Below are positions 33,145 to 44,283 of a stretch of 64,000 nt of DNA, one piece after another. Below the pieces are notes generated by a model. That model had not been told where the DNA came from. It saw only the letters and a program-made list of their open reading frames with translations, and did no database searches. Each line of letters starts with the position of its first letter. Within the stretch, counting starts at the first letter, position 1. Position numbers and translations under genes: made by a program. Source of the DNA: Hysterangium stoloniferum (lineage: Eukaryota > Basidiomycota > Agaricomycetes > Hysterangiales > Hysterangiaceae); contig WHVD01000016.1 of NCBI GenBank assembly GCA_015178975.1, positions 186,001-250,000 on the forward strand, read 5' to 3'.

Positions 33145-33784
33145 GGTTGGGTATGCATGCAAGATTGATGGAAGGGTGGATGGGGATCTACATCCAGATT
33201 CTGGGGTAAATCTGCAGATAATGTCATCTTCCAGCAGGATAACCCCCCAAGCATACTGTACCTGCAAGAAGGCCCAGACTTGATTCCAAGACAATGGCTT
33301 CAGAGTTCTCTCATGGCCAGCACAGTCTCCTGACCTTAATCCCATTGAACACTTATGGAATAATCAAGAGGAAGTTGGCAGGGTATGAGAATACACCCCA
33401 GGGAATGGAAGAGCCTTGGGACAGTGTAGGGGAGGAATAGTACAAGATTGATACAAAGGTGCATCAGGATTTGATTAAAAGTATGCCTAGGAGGTTGCAG
33501 CTGTGTTAAAGGCAAAGTGTGGTTATACCAAGTATAAGTAGTTTTGTGGGTCAGAGTGGTCAGCCAAAAAACCCTTCCAATGAGTCTCCTGTATATATGT
33601 ATATATTTGTAGTATTTCCATATTTGGAGCTTATGTAATGGCATTGTATTTCAACAATCTAGATATGACAGAGCATATTCACAAATATCTTTGATATTTT
33701 TGCAATTTTATCCTCTGAGTTATCAAGGATATACATCTGAAGTACCAAACATTGGAAGGGTTTTTTTTGAGTCACTGTATATAC

Positions 33785-33925
33785 TATAACTCAGGAGAGA
33801 AAATAGTAAAAATCACCAAAATATTTGTGAACATGCTCTATCATGTATATATGGTATCAATATGAATATTTATATATAGGAGGTTCATTGGAAAGCTTTT
33901 GTTGCTGAAAAGGTTAGGCAGGAAA
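33785..33925. mobile_element. Tc1 terminal-repeat remnant
   Basis: Resembles the inner half of the Tc1-1 terminal repeat (AACTCAG, AATATTTGTGAACATGCTC, GGTTCATTGGAAAG). Probably left from a related element next to Tc1-1. Confidence 0.55.
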
Positions 33926-33994
33926 CTACAGTGAGAGACAAAACTGTTCTCATGTTTTGTCATTTCAGATTGGTTTGTTTATAGCTCATGGATA

Positions 33995-34245
33995 TGTTAA
34001 GTGTGGGGCTTACAGGTGGGTCTCCAGGGCAAACCTGTGGAAGTTCCAGGGAAGGACTTGGTTTCAGTTTATGTGCTGTGCCCTCACAAGATCACATTGT
34101 CCAACTTCTGACAGGAGCAGACAGGAAACCTGTAGGTTCTGAGAATATGCAGGGGCAAGTTGCTAGAGAGATACTTAGTCAATTTTCTGATCAGATTGTA
34201 TGTACAGATAGCTACTTGACTATTTAGACTGATAGACTATTGTAC
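33995..34245 (-). mobile_element. LTR-B-like fragment
   Basis: Starts TGTTAAGTG, includes a diverged form of the shared core (34054-34072) and the TTTTCTGATCAGATTGTATGT block typical of LTR-B, then stops at the end of Tc1 element 2. CpG sites have largely decayed. Confidence 0.7.
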
Positions 34246-34263
34246 TACTGATTCAGAGATACA

Positions 34264-35659
34264 GTAGGCAACAAAACTGTTCAGATACTTTTTTGTTTTG
34301 AAAAGACCCTTTAGCATGAGCCCAAACTAAATTCTAGAAATTCTGAATAAATTATGATAGATGCTCTAATACCACTAAATGTTTATTACATAACCATGAT
34401 GTCATATGTCCATTTATGGTGATGTAATAATAGGATTAATGAAGCTTGTGCATTCAAATGGTTTTGTTGCCTGTATTTTATAAACCCTATATACTAAACT
34501 AGTACTTGGTATACCCTCCCTTGGCCTTAATTACAACTTCTACTCTTCTAGGCATACTCTCTATCAAGTTCTGACACACCTCCTTTGGTATCTTTTCCCA
34601 TTCCACTTGACAGCACTCCCAAAGCTCCTCCACTCCACTAGGTGGTGTTTCATAGTCAGCTAGCCTCCTTTTCAAGGGTTTAGATCTGGAGACTGTGCTG
34701 GCCACTTCATAACAGTGTAGCCATGATCATCAAACCACTTTTGAGCTAGTTTGCTAGTATGCTTTGGATCATTATCCTGCTAGAAGATGATATCAGATGG
34801 AGTTTTTTTGTAAAACTCAAGGATTGCTGAAGTTCATCCTCCAAGATGGAGTAGTAGAGCTGTGAATTCATCTTCCCTTCAATTCTAGTGGCATATCCAA
34901 TGCCTTTCCAAAGTATGTGACCCCACATCATCACACTACCACCACCAAACTTCAATGTTCCCTCTACCTGCCTATCAGTCAACCCCTCCCACCACCCTTT
35001 TCTACACCCACTTCCTTCCATCCGACCCAAGATGATTGATTTTGGTCTCATAAGAGAATACAACTCTCTTCCAGTCCTCCAGAGTGTACTTCTGATATCT
35101 CTTTGCCTACTGTAGCCTCTCCCTCCTGTGAGATCATCTCAGAAGAGGGCACTTCTTCTTCACCACAGTTTTTAGGCCGGTCTTGTGTAAGACATGACAA
35201 ACAGTTTGGGAGGAGAGGGACTTATTTGTGACATCCTGAGGAGACTTGGTAACTTGCACTGCATTACAGATTTCTGCCTGCAAATGAGATGCTTAGCATA
35301 GCTGATATCAGCAGATGTAAGCTTAGTTGGATGACCACCAGAAAACTTGAAAGCCTCAGGACAGTATTTAAGAGTGCATTTTTGAGATAGTTCCAATACT
35401 AACACCAGTGGTCTGATGAATAGAGTGCCCAAAGACATTAGAGAGGGGCAGAGTAATGATGTGTTCATAAATAGCAGGGAGAATAGTGTGCATAGTGAAT
35501 TGTGGGGACAAGCATGCTAAAAGGCTTTGTATTTATACTTGAATATGAACAAATCATGTGACTTTGGGGTTTAAGGTTTAGGTTTTAGGTTGTGGAAGTA
35601 AAGTCATGTGATCATTAATATTTTTAGACCACTTCTTTGCTTTGTGAATCTTGGCAACA
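34264..35659 (-). mobile_element. Tc1/mariner element 2 with transposase remnant
   Basis: Left terminal repeat 34264-34478 begins CAGTAGGCAACAAAACTG after TA and is closed by the inverse GTTTTGTTGCCTG, the same two-ended design as in Tc1-1. The transposase lies on the minus strand, 35508-34499. Recognisable pieces are VTNKSLSSQTVCHVLHKTG, a degraded DDE block with TLKFGGGSVMMWGHI, IEGKMNSQLYYSILEDEL, and a C terminus at PRRVEVVIKAKGGYTKY. Many stops and frameshifts. The right end is missing where LTR-A starts at 35660. Confidence 0.8.
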
Positions 35660-36322
35660 TGTTAAGAACTGGAAACTGATTAATGTCGGTTGGCTGACAG
35701 GGACCAATCAGAAGGACTTGGCTTCAGCTTATATGCTGTGCCCTCGCAAGTTACTGTTGGGTGTCCTTAAATTTCAGGCAGGTGAAGACTAGTCCCAACG
35801 AGTTCCTCATGGTGAGTTACCGATCGGAACTGAAGGATAAGTCATGTGTCGGGCTGAGGAGTCAGAGGCCGAAGAGAGGTGAGCACACGCAAAGGTGGGG
35901 AGTGGGATACTTAGTGTAAGGCTTATAGAGATGTAAGTGGGTGTTCTGAGTTGATATTCTGATTGTCTACTAGCTACAACTACAGCGGATTCATATACAA
36001 ATTATTGGCATCTAGAAAATACTAACTAAGGGAAGAGTGGAAACATTACTGACAAATAAACTTGACTAGGAACCGGAAGGTTACAATAAGTTCAGAGGCC
36101 GTGATTTAACTGAGAGCAGAATTACGAGAAAAGGAAATAGTCCACCATTTACAAGTATATATGGGCATATGTGAAACATAGAGTAGAACAGATCATCATA
36201 ATAAAAAGGGGACATATCAAAGCATAACCAGATAGTGTGAGTATAACTTGATGGGGGTGTAAATGGGGTTTGATCGCCATGAAGGCATACATTAGTGTCA
36301 GGCAACCGACGGCTTCTGAGCC
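35660..36322 (-). mobile_element. LTR-A, right end truncated
   Basis: Minus-strand LTR-A starting TGTTAAGAACTG, with the shared core at 35714-35732. It lacks the last ~80 bp including the terminal CGTAACA. More diverged than the other A copies and depleted in CpG. Confidence 0.85.
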
Positions 36323-38652
36323 ACACAATGGGAGAATGTCAACTATATGAATTATCTTTAAGCAAAAAAAGGTGAAATTCATTACAGGAACATGACTCAC
36401 ATTCAATACCTCACTTATACTCACAGAGAGCACTCAAAAAAGCAGTGGGAAGTGCCAGGGAAAAAGAATTGAGACAAATAGGTCTAAAATAGCCCAGAAA
36501 TGTAAAAAATAAAGTATTCATAATTTAAAACAACATGATAAAGCCCAAAACACACCTGGGATTATAGAGAAGCGACTGTGTACATCAAAATTATAAATGA
36601 GAATAACTGCTGGGAAAGAGCAATTTGACTGAAAATAAAATATTTAATCATTAAAAAAAGCGAAAATTGATTAATAATAAGTAGAGGCTCACTACACTTT
36701 TGATGTAGCCTCAAAAGTCCAGAAATACTTCAGAGAAGAGCCACCTCTAATATGGGGAGTAGAGGGCCAGAAGGGAGGCAGATTCTGTCAGCATACTAAC
36801 ATGAAAATAAATATTTAATTTGTTAACAAAGTGAAATTAAATAGGAGTAAATACAGTCCTTAACACACCTTGATAAAGGTCTATTATATTGAGAAATAAT
36901 TGCAGATGCCAACCTTGAGGAGGAGAGGGCTGGGCAAAAGGAGGAAGGGAGATAAGAGTGGCAGCCTTGAGGCTTGACAGCAGGCTTCCAGTACTCCTGC
37001 ACTGGCAAATCCAAAATGCTCCCATGCATCACAAATCTTGTGTGATATCACAAATCTCCCACACAAATGCTCCTGTGGCATCCCAAAGCCCCTGTGATGT
37101 CACAAAGCTCCTAGGGCTTCACAAATGCTCCTACACTGACAAATATGGCATCAAGATGTGGTCCTAATTGATGGTACCTTTTATCTGCCTTATCAGGATT
37201 TTTCAGTATCTTTTCACACCCACAACCCACCAAGCAACTTTACTATACATAAATGGATTTGTGATAATAATTTTGAATATTATAGTAACTTTTATTAGAG
37301 ATCTGAAGTTGTTCTTACATATTCAACTAATTTCTCTGCCAACGTATCATCTATATTTACCCTGGAAAATAATTTGTTGGAACGGACTAATCTCATTAGT
37401 CCGTGTTCTTTGTAATGGGAGTGTTTCCCTTTTAAGCTCCGCCATTGTGCAGTCAGCTCCGGCCGCCTTTTGTCTCTTGCCACCATCATCTGAGTGGCCG
37501 GCCCTCAAGGATTGCTCAGCCTTTCCTTGAGTAATTTTCTTTTTTCCTTGGAATCTCCACCCAGACACCACTCTAGTTTTGGCACTGCCACTAGAGAGGT
37601 CTGTTCATCCTTCCCAGCAGGGGGTTCGGAAAATGGGTGGCACAGATATCCTTCACCCTCTTGAAGTCCATCCTGCTTTTCTGTCAACCACTCTGGATCT
37701 TCGAACCATAATGGCTTATGCTATGACTTCGTCAACCCATCGCTGCCACGTTCCTACGATTGAACCATAATGGCTATCCTACACTATGCCGACTGCGTCG
37801 GCCCTTTTGCTGCATATGTTTTCTGAGTCAGGTGATAGCTATGATATCATAGTGGAATTATGGAAACCTGTAGAAGTTTTTAATAATTTCCTATTTAGTT
37901 ATTTAGATATTATTAAGCAGAACTCTCTACATGTAAAAAGAGGCCTAAATCACTGAATAAATCAATCTACTTTACTACTATCAATAGCACCAGCTCAGAA
38001 GCAACAGCCTTCATACTCAAGGACAGAATAATAGCCTTAGTGTGAAATTATCTAACTGCAAGCACCTACACTTGCAAAATTTTGAACTCTTTATCAGCAA
38101 CTCTTGAACTTAGCTAATTCATCTAAGTTCCCTCAGCTTCCTGGAAACCTTTGGGCTTACTAATCACTCAAGTAAATCCAAATTCTTATTACTGAAATCC
38201 CTGCCCGTTTAGGTTATTCAAGAGCCCACATTAACAGCACAGTTAATCAATCTTTAAACAAACACTTGGATATTCAACTCTTGGACAATCTCTCTATTTA
38301 TAAATTATTTAACAGCTTGTTAAATCTTTATAAATAGTAAACTGAAAGGCTACAAGAAAGCAAAGACTTATGACAAGTTTCCGCCAACTTATTGTACATA
38401 CATTCAGCTCCCAAACCTTTATTCTCAAGAAGAACTTAACTTTCGTAGAGCACATCACTACAAGTTCATCTGAATTTGTCAAGAGACCAAACAAATATTG
38501 ACTTTAGTTGTTTAAACTTAATAGCGCATCTAATTAATCTATCAGTATTTAAATTACTGGACCTTTATTTGTTTATTTCTTGAATCCCTTGCCATGTCAA
38601 TGTTTGTTAACTATTTGAGAGAGTAAATAGCTGAATCCATTACAGCCCTTTA
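36323..38652. other. Repeat-derived stretch, no gene seen
   Basis: AT-rich, without a coherent coding frame. Points of note: a degenerate ~27-bp tandem motif around CACAAATGCTCCTGTG at 36990-37150; a minus-strand protein-like patch at 37295-37690 broken by frame changes and not assignable; and an LTR-like AT-rich segment from about 37820 up to the LTR-B that starts near 38653. Confidence 0.5.
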
Positions 38653-40704
38653 ACTGAGCCCTGTTCCCGTTATGGTCAAATGACCTGTCATGTTTCAGAC
38701 TCTGCTCTCGCCCCATTCCCATTATGGTCTAACGACCTGTCATGTTTCAGATTCCGCTCCATTCCATTCCATTCCTAACACCAAATTTGGTGTTTACTTA
38801 TCTCGTTTCATGATTACTAGTTTGGATTTCATTATTACTGGATTTGGTATGACATACATTTCACAGTCTATATAGTCTGGCAGATGTTGTACATACAATC
38901 CAGTCAGAAAATCAGCTTAGATTCCCCCCAGTAATCTCAGTACATTTTCCACTCTAATCTCCTCTTTGAAACACACTGCTACTGTATTTACCTCATCAGG
39001 GCCCACAGGCTCCAACCTATCTATTACTTGACCTCCAACTCATCACCACCCAACCCCTTTGTTAGGGTACATACACGGCAGGTTTCCGGAGAAACCCGCA
39101 GAATATCCAGTAGGACTTGGCTTCAGCTTATAGGCTGCACCCTCGCGAAATTGTGTTGTCCAATTTCAGACAGGTGGATGGGAATCCCGGGGAGTCCGGG
39201 CGGGGTTTGTGGGTCGAGGGGTCATAGGTCAGAGGTCGTGGGTCGAGAGGTTGTAAGTCGAGATAGATACGAGAGATAGATGCGCCAGAGCCCATGGGCT
39301 CTGACTAGTGCGAGCGGTGTGATTCAAGTAGGAGTTTAGAGTGGAAAATGTATTAGATTACTGGGGGGAATCTAAGCCGATTTTCTGACTGGATTGTATG
39401 TACAACATCTGCCAGACTATATAGACCGTGGAATGAATGACATACCAAATCCAGTAATAATGAAGCAAAAAAAACTAGCAAAACATAAAATGGGAATAGT
39501 AAACACCAAATTTGGTGTTAGGAATGGGACAGAACGGAGCGGAGTCCGAATCATGACAAATCATAAACCATAATGGGAAATGGAGTGGGAGTGGAGTCTG
39601 AATCGTGACAGGTCATTTGACTAAAATGGGAATGGGGCTCTGTTAGAGGGATGATGGGTTTTCCGAGCAGGGTCCAGTGACTGATGTGTGGGACAAGGTT
39701 GGACATAGACAGGGACGGAGTCCGGTGGGTATTCCAGTGACTGATACACAATGTAATGAAGTCGAACGTAGACAAGTCTGATGTACGGAGTCCGGCGGGA
39801 ATTCCGGTCATAACAGTTTCTGGAGAAACCTGCAGGATATCCGGTAGGACTTGGCTTCAGCTTATAGGCTGCACCCTCGCGAGATCGTGTTGTCCAATTT
39901 CAGACAGGTGGATGGGAATCCCAGGGAGTACGGGCAGGGTTCGTGGGTTGAGGGGTCGTAGGTCAGAGGTCATGGGTTGAGAGGTTGGGAGTCGAGATAA
40001 ATAAGAGAGATAGATGCATCGGAGCCCGTGGGCTCTGACTAGCGAGAGCGGTGTAATTCAAGGAGGAGTTTAGAGTGGAAAATGTATTAGATTACTGGGG
40101 GGAATCTAAGCCGATTTTCTGACTGGATTGTATGTACAACATCTGCCAGACTATATAGACCATGGAATGAATGACATACCAAATCCAGTAATAATGAAAC
40201 AAAACTAGCAAAACATGAAATGAGAATAGTAAACACCAAATTTGGTGTTAGGAATGGGATGGAATGGAGCAGAGTCCAAATCATGACAAATCATAAACCA
40301 TAATGGGAAACGGAGCGGGAGCAGAGTCCGGCAGGTATTCCAGTGACTGATACATGATGTAATGAAGTCGAACATGGACAAGTCTGATGTACAGAATCCA
40401 GCAGGAATTCCAGTAAACTGACAATCAGTGCATATAGGGCACAGGTGCGTATAAGTTAGTGCCTGGAGTCTGGTGGGAATTCTGGTCGTAACACCCTTGA
40501 CCTCCATGGGATTCCCACAGTCGACCCTCCAACCCCTCAACCCACCAACTACTCCTGGACTCCCTGGGATTCCCATCTGCCCATCTGAAATTGGATGACA
40601 TGATCTCATGAGGATGAAGTCTATAAGCTGAAGCCAAGTCCTACCGGCCTTCCTGCAGGTTTCTCCAAAAACCCTCTGATAAGCTCCACACACACTCCTT
40701 AACA
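38653..40704 (+). mobile_element. LTR-B (plus), split by a tandem LTR-B pair
   Basis: Two parts of one plus-strand LTR-B: 38653-39059 and 40494-40704 (ending CCTTAACA). The insertion between them created the duplication CCCTT (39055-39059 and 40494-40498). The 5' end of the outer LTR is truncated. Its second part has the shared core at 40623-40641. It abuts Tc1 element 3. Confidence 0.88.
39060..40493 (-). mobile_element. Tandem LTR-LTR of family B with TSD CCCTT
   Basis: Two minus-strand LTR-B copies directly joined: 39060-39815 (TGTTAGGGTAC to GTCATAACA) and 39816-40493 (GTTTCTGGAG to GTCGTAACA, lacking the first ~21 bp). No internal domain lies between them. CCCTT flanks the pair as a unit. 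Shared cores at 39113-39131 and 39847-39865. The target is another LTR-B in opposite orientation. Confidence 0.9.
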
Positions 40705-41533
40705 CTTTCCATCTGACCCAATCCTGTTAATCTTGGTCTCATCTGACCATAACACCCTCTTCCAGTCCTCCACACTCCAATTTTCATGATATTGGGCAAA
40801 TTTGAGCCACTTTTGATGATGAATGGCTTTGAGCAATGGTCACTTTTGGTTTGTTGCAAAGTAAAAACCATTCTCCTTCAGTATATTTCTGACTGTTTGG
40901 GGAGTGACAGGGTTGGAGATGATAGAATTAAAGAATTGGGTAGCCTGAACTGCATTATCAAGCTGTCCAGAGCTGCTTTGATGGATTATTGACTGTTTGT
41001 CACAACCAGAAAGCTTGGAAGGATGGGATTGTTCTCCTTGTTCCCATCCACTTCCCTACTAATCCTATTCACAGTACTCTTGCCTAGACCAGTTCTTTCC
41101 TGGATTTGGTGATAGGAATACTCTTCATTGAGGAGAGAGAAGAGCATTGAGCAGCAGAAATAGATCTCATAATGGTGGTAAGAAGTCAGGATGTAGTTGA
41201 ACCACTTTAAACCTGTCAAACAAATAAAAATAAAGTCATGTAACATGTTTTATTGTTCCCATGGCCTCCCTCTGCCTTATACTGGTGTATAACAGTAGGA
41301 ACACAGGTTAAAAAATAAAGGGACAAAAAACTGTCCCAATGAGTAGCTGTTCTGTTTTATTTATTATTTAATGGGTTTTAATTCAAATCACATGAACCAA
41401 GGCTTACCTTCAAGCCATGATCCTATGTATAATATTTTTGATGATTTACTTAGATTTTCTGCTTATGTCAGTGGTCCATACCAACCTAATCTTTCAAAAA
41501 TGAGAAAACATTGGGACAGTTTTGAGCCACTGT
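40705..41533 (-). mobile_element. Tc1/mariner element 3, truncated
   Basis: Minus strand. The right terminal repeat 41318-41533 ends at a CAGTGGCTCAAAACTGTCCC-type terminus (reverse strand) and has the inverse copy GGGACAAAAAACTGTCCCAAT at its inner end. The transposase N terminus (MLFSLLNEEYSYHQIQERTG helix-turn-helix) is at about 41140-41000, and the first DDE region (degraded from W-DETKINR to RPRLTGLGQM) lies near 40720. The element is cut off by LTR-B at 40704, so the rest of the transposase is missing. Confidence 0.8.
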
Positions 41534-41719
41534 AAATAATACATAAGAATCAGCTCAAAAAAGTATTATACCATTAGAAAAATATGTAAGACAGACAATC
41601 CCAAATAAGAGGAATAACTGAATAATTTTCAGGAAGTCCAGTAAACAGTGTAAGTGATCCAGTAAGCAGTTTAACTGATCCAGTAAGCCAAGAATTCCAA
41701 AGTACACATCCACAGGGAT

Positions 41720-42208
41720 TGTTAAGTGCCATGTCAGAAACTTATTTAGAAACTATCAGGAAATAACTGAGACTCAGATACTTCCAGGTAGTGGTCAGGA
41801 CTTGGCTTCAGCTTATGTGCTGTGCCCCTATGCAAATGCTTGGGTGTTCTTAATTTCAGAGGGCTGATGTGTGCCAGAAAGCTTATGGATATTTGGAGTT
41901 CTGAAGAGTTCCAAATATTGATCTAAGGTGAAAGCACAAATGTGTGGGACTAATATAGGCTTTCTTGTAATTGTACTACAAACTGAGATCACAATAAGGC
42001 AGATTAGGATAGGTCTGAATTGGGAACATAATAAGGAAATAAATGAATACTTGTGAACAGACAAGTTGCCAAATATGGAACAAGGATGAAGTTCAGAATG
42101 TCTGGGAATTGATAGGTTTCTGGAGACAGGAATTATATCAGAATATTTGAAATATCTGGGAATGGAGGATTATATTGGAAGATTAATATCCAGAAATGGA
42201 TTGTAACA
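41720..42208 (-). mobile_element. Solo LTR-F with TSD GGGAT
   Basis: A 489-bp LTR, TGTTAAGTGCC to GGATTGTAACA, flanked by GGGAT at 41715-41719 and 42209-42213. Outside the shared core (41798-41816) it has little similarity to A or B, so I treat it as a separate family. Confidence 0.87.
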
Positions 42209-42419
42209 GGGATCCAAAATGTCCACAGATGGTGCTTCTTGACTGATATGAGATTTTACCAGCAGGGAATTCACCAGAAGACAGTACAAGAATTTAAAGC
42301 TTATACATATATATCCCTGGCTGGTATAATTTAATCTGTTGCTGTGAGAGTGACCAAAGCAGATGAACCCTAATCCTACGCTTAGAGTCTAGAGTTTAAG
42401 CCACTCAGACTGTATAAGT

Positions 42420-42735
42420 GAAAGAGGTACAAGGCTACAGCAAACTAGGACCTTGCAGGTGTACTTCTCACTGTCTTGATCTATCAGCCAGGTACTCCAA
42501 ACCCAATCAAAGAGCAAGCTATAAAAAAGAACCAGTTTCAGGATGGTCGGTTTCTCGATGTATTGACTTTCATATATACCTTAATTCCATCTGTGCTCTC
42601 ATGGATTTAAACTCCTCAACAGTGCTATACTCTAAAACTGTAGAATGGAAGAAAATAGTCCAAGGATTAGAATGAAGAACTTTGTCTTTCTCGCTGCTGG
42701 CACAATGTGTCATGTAGAGGGATAGAATGCAAGTA
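42420..42735 (-). pseudogene. Fragment of kinase-like gene (exon 1 region)
   Basis: Minus-strand remains of the 5' part of the kinase-like gene at 44284-45271: the VLEYSTVEEFKSM part corresponds to FLEYSVVEKYETK. It matches the fragment at 14050-14330 but lacks ~66 bp present there. Stops throughout. Confidence 0.65.
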
Positions 42736-42799
42736 AGGAATAAAATGATCATTGTGGTGTCCGGTGATACTAGGAGCGCTGTATCTTTTTGAAAACACG

Positions 42800-43521
42800 T
42801 TCATGGATGGACCCGTTCATGGATGGACCCGTTCATGGATGGACCCGTTCATGGATGGACCCGTTCATGGATGGACCCGTTCATGGATGGACCCGTTCAT
42901 GGATGGACCCGTTCATGGATGGACCCGTTCATGGATGGACCCGTTCATGGATGGACCCGTTCATGGATGGACCCGTTCATGGATGGACCCGTTCATGGAT
43001 GGACCCGTTCATGGATGATGGACCCGTTCATGGATGGACCCGTTCATGGATGGACCCGTTCATGGATGGACCCGTTCATGGATGGACCCGTTCATGGATG
43101 GACCCGTTCATGGATGGACCCGTTCATGGATGGACCCGTTCATGGATGGACCCGTTCATGGATGGACCCGTTCATGGATGGACCCGTTCATGGATGGACC
43201 CGTTCATGGATGGACCCGTTCATGGATGGACCCGTTCATGGATGGACCCGTTCATGGATGGACCCGTTCATGGATGGACCCGTTCATGGATGGACCCGTT
43301 CATGGATGGACCCGTTCATGGATGGACCCGTTCATGGATGGACCCGTTCATGGATGGACCCGTTCATGGATGGACCCGTTCATGGATGGACCCGTTCATG
43401 GATGGACCCGTTCATGGATGGACCCGTTCATGGATGGACCCGTTCATGGATGGACCCGTTCATGGATGGACCCGTTCATGGATGGACCCGTTCATGGATG
43501 GACCCGTTCATGGATGGACCC
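42800..43521. repeat. Minisatellite, ~45 copies of a 16-bp unit
   Basis: The unit TTCATGGATGGACCCG repeats without visible sequence change except one unit with an extra GAT (around 43014) and the last base of the array. Because 16 is not a multiple of 3, all three forward frames are open and translate to the same cyclic 16-residue peptide. The long frames here are therefore an artefact. The near-perfect homogeneity points to recent expansion or to ongoing homogenisation. Confidence 0.98.
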
Positions 43522-44283
43522 ATTATTGTTAACTTTTCAGTGAAAATATGACCAGACCTATAGAGGATGAGCACAATACTGTCTGAGTGATATTGTTGGT
43601 TATAAACTCATAGGGGGGGGGGTCTCATGCATAACTACAGGATTATATACTCAAAACAAGAGCGGTAATGAATGTGGGCAATAATGACCCCAGTCACTAT
43701 ACGACTCCGACTGCTCGCTTTACCCGAAAATCTAACAGTTATATCACTGATCGGTCTATTTGTATAGTTACACGGTATCAGCTTGGGGATTTCAGGCCTC
43801 TTCGCTACAACCGCACACCCGCATGCCCAAATTCGCTATGAAACCAGTTCTAAATTTAATCTTTCGCCACATAGTGACACGAGACGACATTCTCCTCAAC
43901 GAACCATGGCATGTATCTGAACACTCTCTCGTGTGTTAGATGGAAGACATTCACAAATTACTTACCTGCGAGCCAGTTGTCCAAATCTGTAAGCTCCGCT
44001 TCCTACCATTCACTCATGATGATTAGATACTATAGAATTTGAGTTGAGAAACGGCCGAAAGAGCCTCAAGGTGTATTTGTCAAGTTACACAAGGATTAAA
44101 TTGAAGTTATCTGTGGACATGACAACAGTATCTAGACAATTGGCGTCAGGAACACTGCGTACTAGACTGAAGATGTGTCGACATCGTAAAACGGGAAGAA
44201 AATAGTGAGAAAACAAAGCAGAAAAGGTGTATCATAGAATGTCCTCAACGGGGAGCCGCTGGAGATGACGTTAAATTGATAGC
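43522..44283. other. Intergenic, no gene seen
   Basis: No credible frame on either strand. A run of nine G occurs near 43614. The stretch lies downstream of the kinase-like gene, whose stop is at 44284. Confidence 0.5.

Larger units (their letters stand above)
31249..33541 (+). pseudogene. Tc1-like transposase, broken
   Basis: DDE transposase in two halves, 31249-31819 and 33150-33541. The N-terminal half opens MHTLSLTSQNHILSLLDAGH with a helix-turn-helix, and later has INRLGSDGRK, TLKFGSGSLMVW. The C-terminal half keeps, across frameshifts, [20 protein letters not shown]-like and AGYENTP-like sequence. TAA at 31432, further stops and frameshifts, and the LTR-B insertion all inactivate it. 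Assignment rests on the Tc1-type DDE motif order; the first catalytic acid region is damaged. Confidence 0.82.
30872..33777 (+). mobile_element. Tc1/mariner element 1, doubly interrupted
   Basis: Ends CAGTGACTCAAAAACCC and the reverse complement lie between TA dinucleotides (30870-30871 and 33778-33779). Terminal repeats are ~210 bp (30872-31079 and 33562-33777). Each terminal repeat is itself bounded by inverted copies of CAAAAACCCTTCCAATG. Between them is a decayed transposase split by LTR-B (31825-33144), which holds LTR-C (32509-32980). Without these, the element is ~1.6 kb, normal for Tc1. Confidence 0.9.

Noticed and set aside
36990-37150. Protein-coding repeat region
   Set aside because: The CACAAATGCTCC repeats are degenerate and frames are broken; treated as a decayed minisatellite.
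42800-43521. CRISPR-like array
   Set aside because: There are no spacers between units and the genome is eukaryotic; it is a minisatellite.
42789-43551. Long open frames encoding a HGWTRSWMDPFMDGPV-type repeat protein
   Set aside because: The frames are open in all three phases only because a stop-free 16-bp unit repeats; no start context, flanking coding sequence or splice structure supports a gene.
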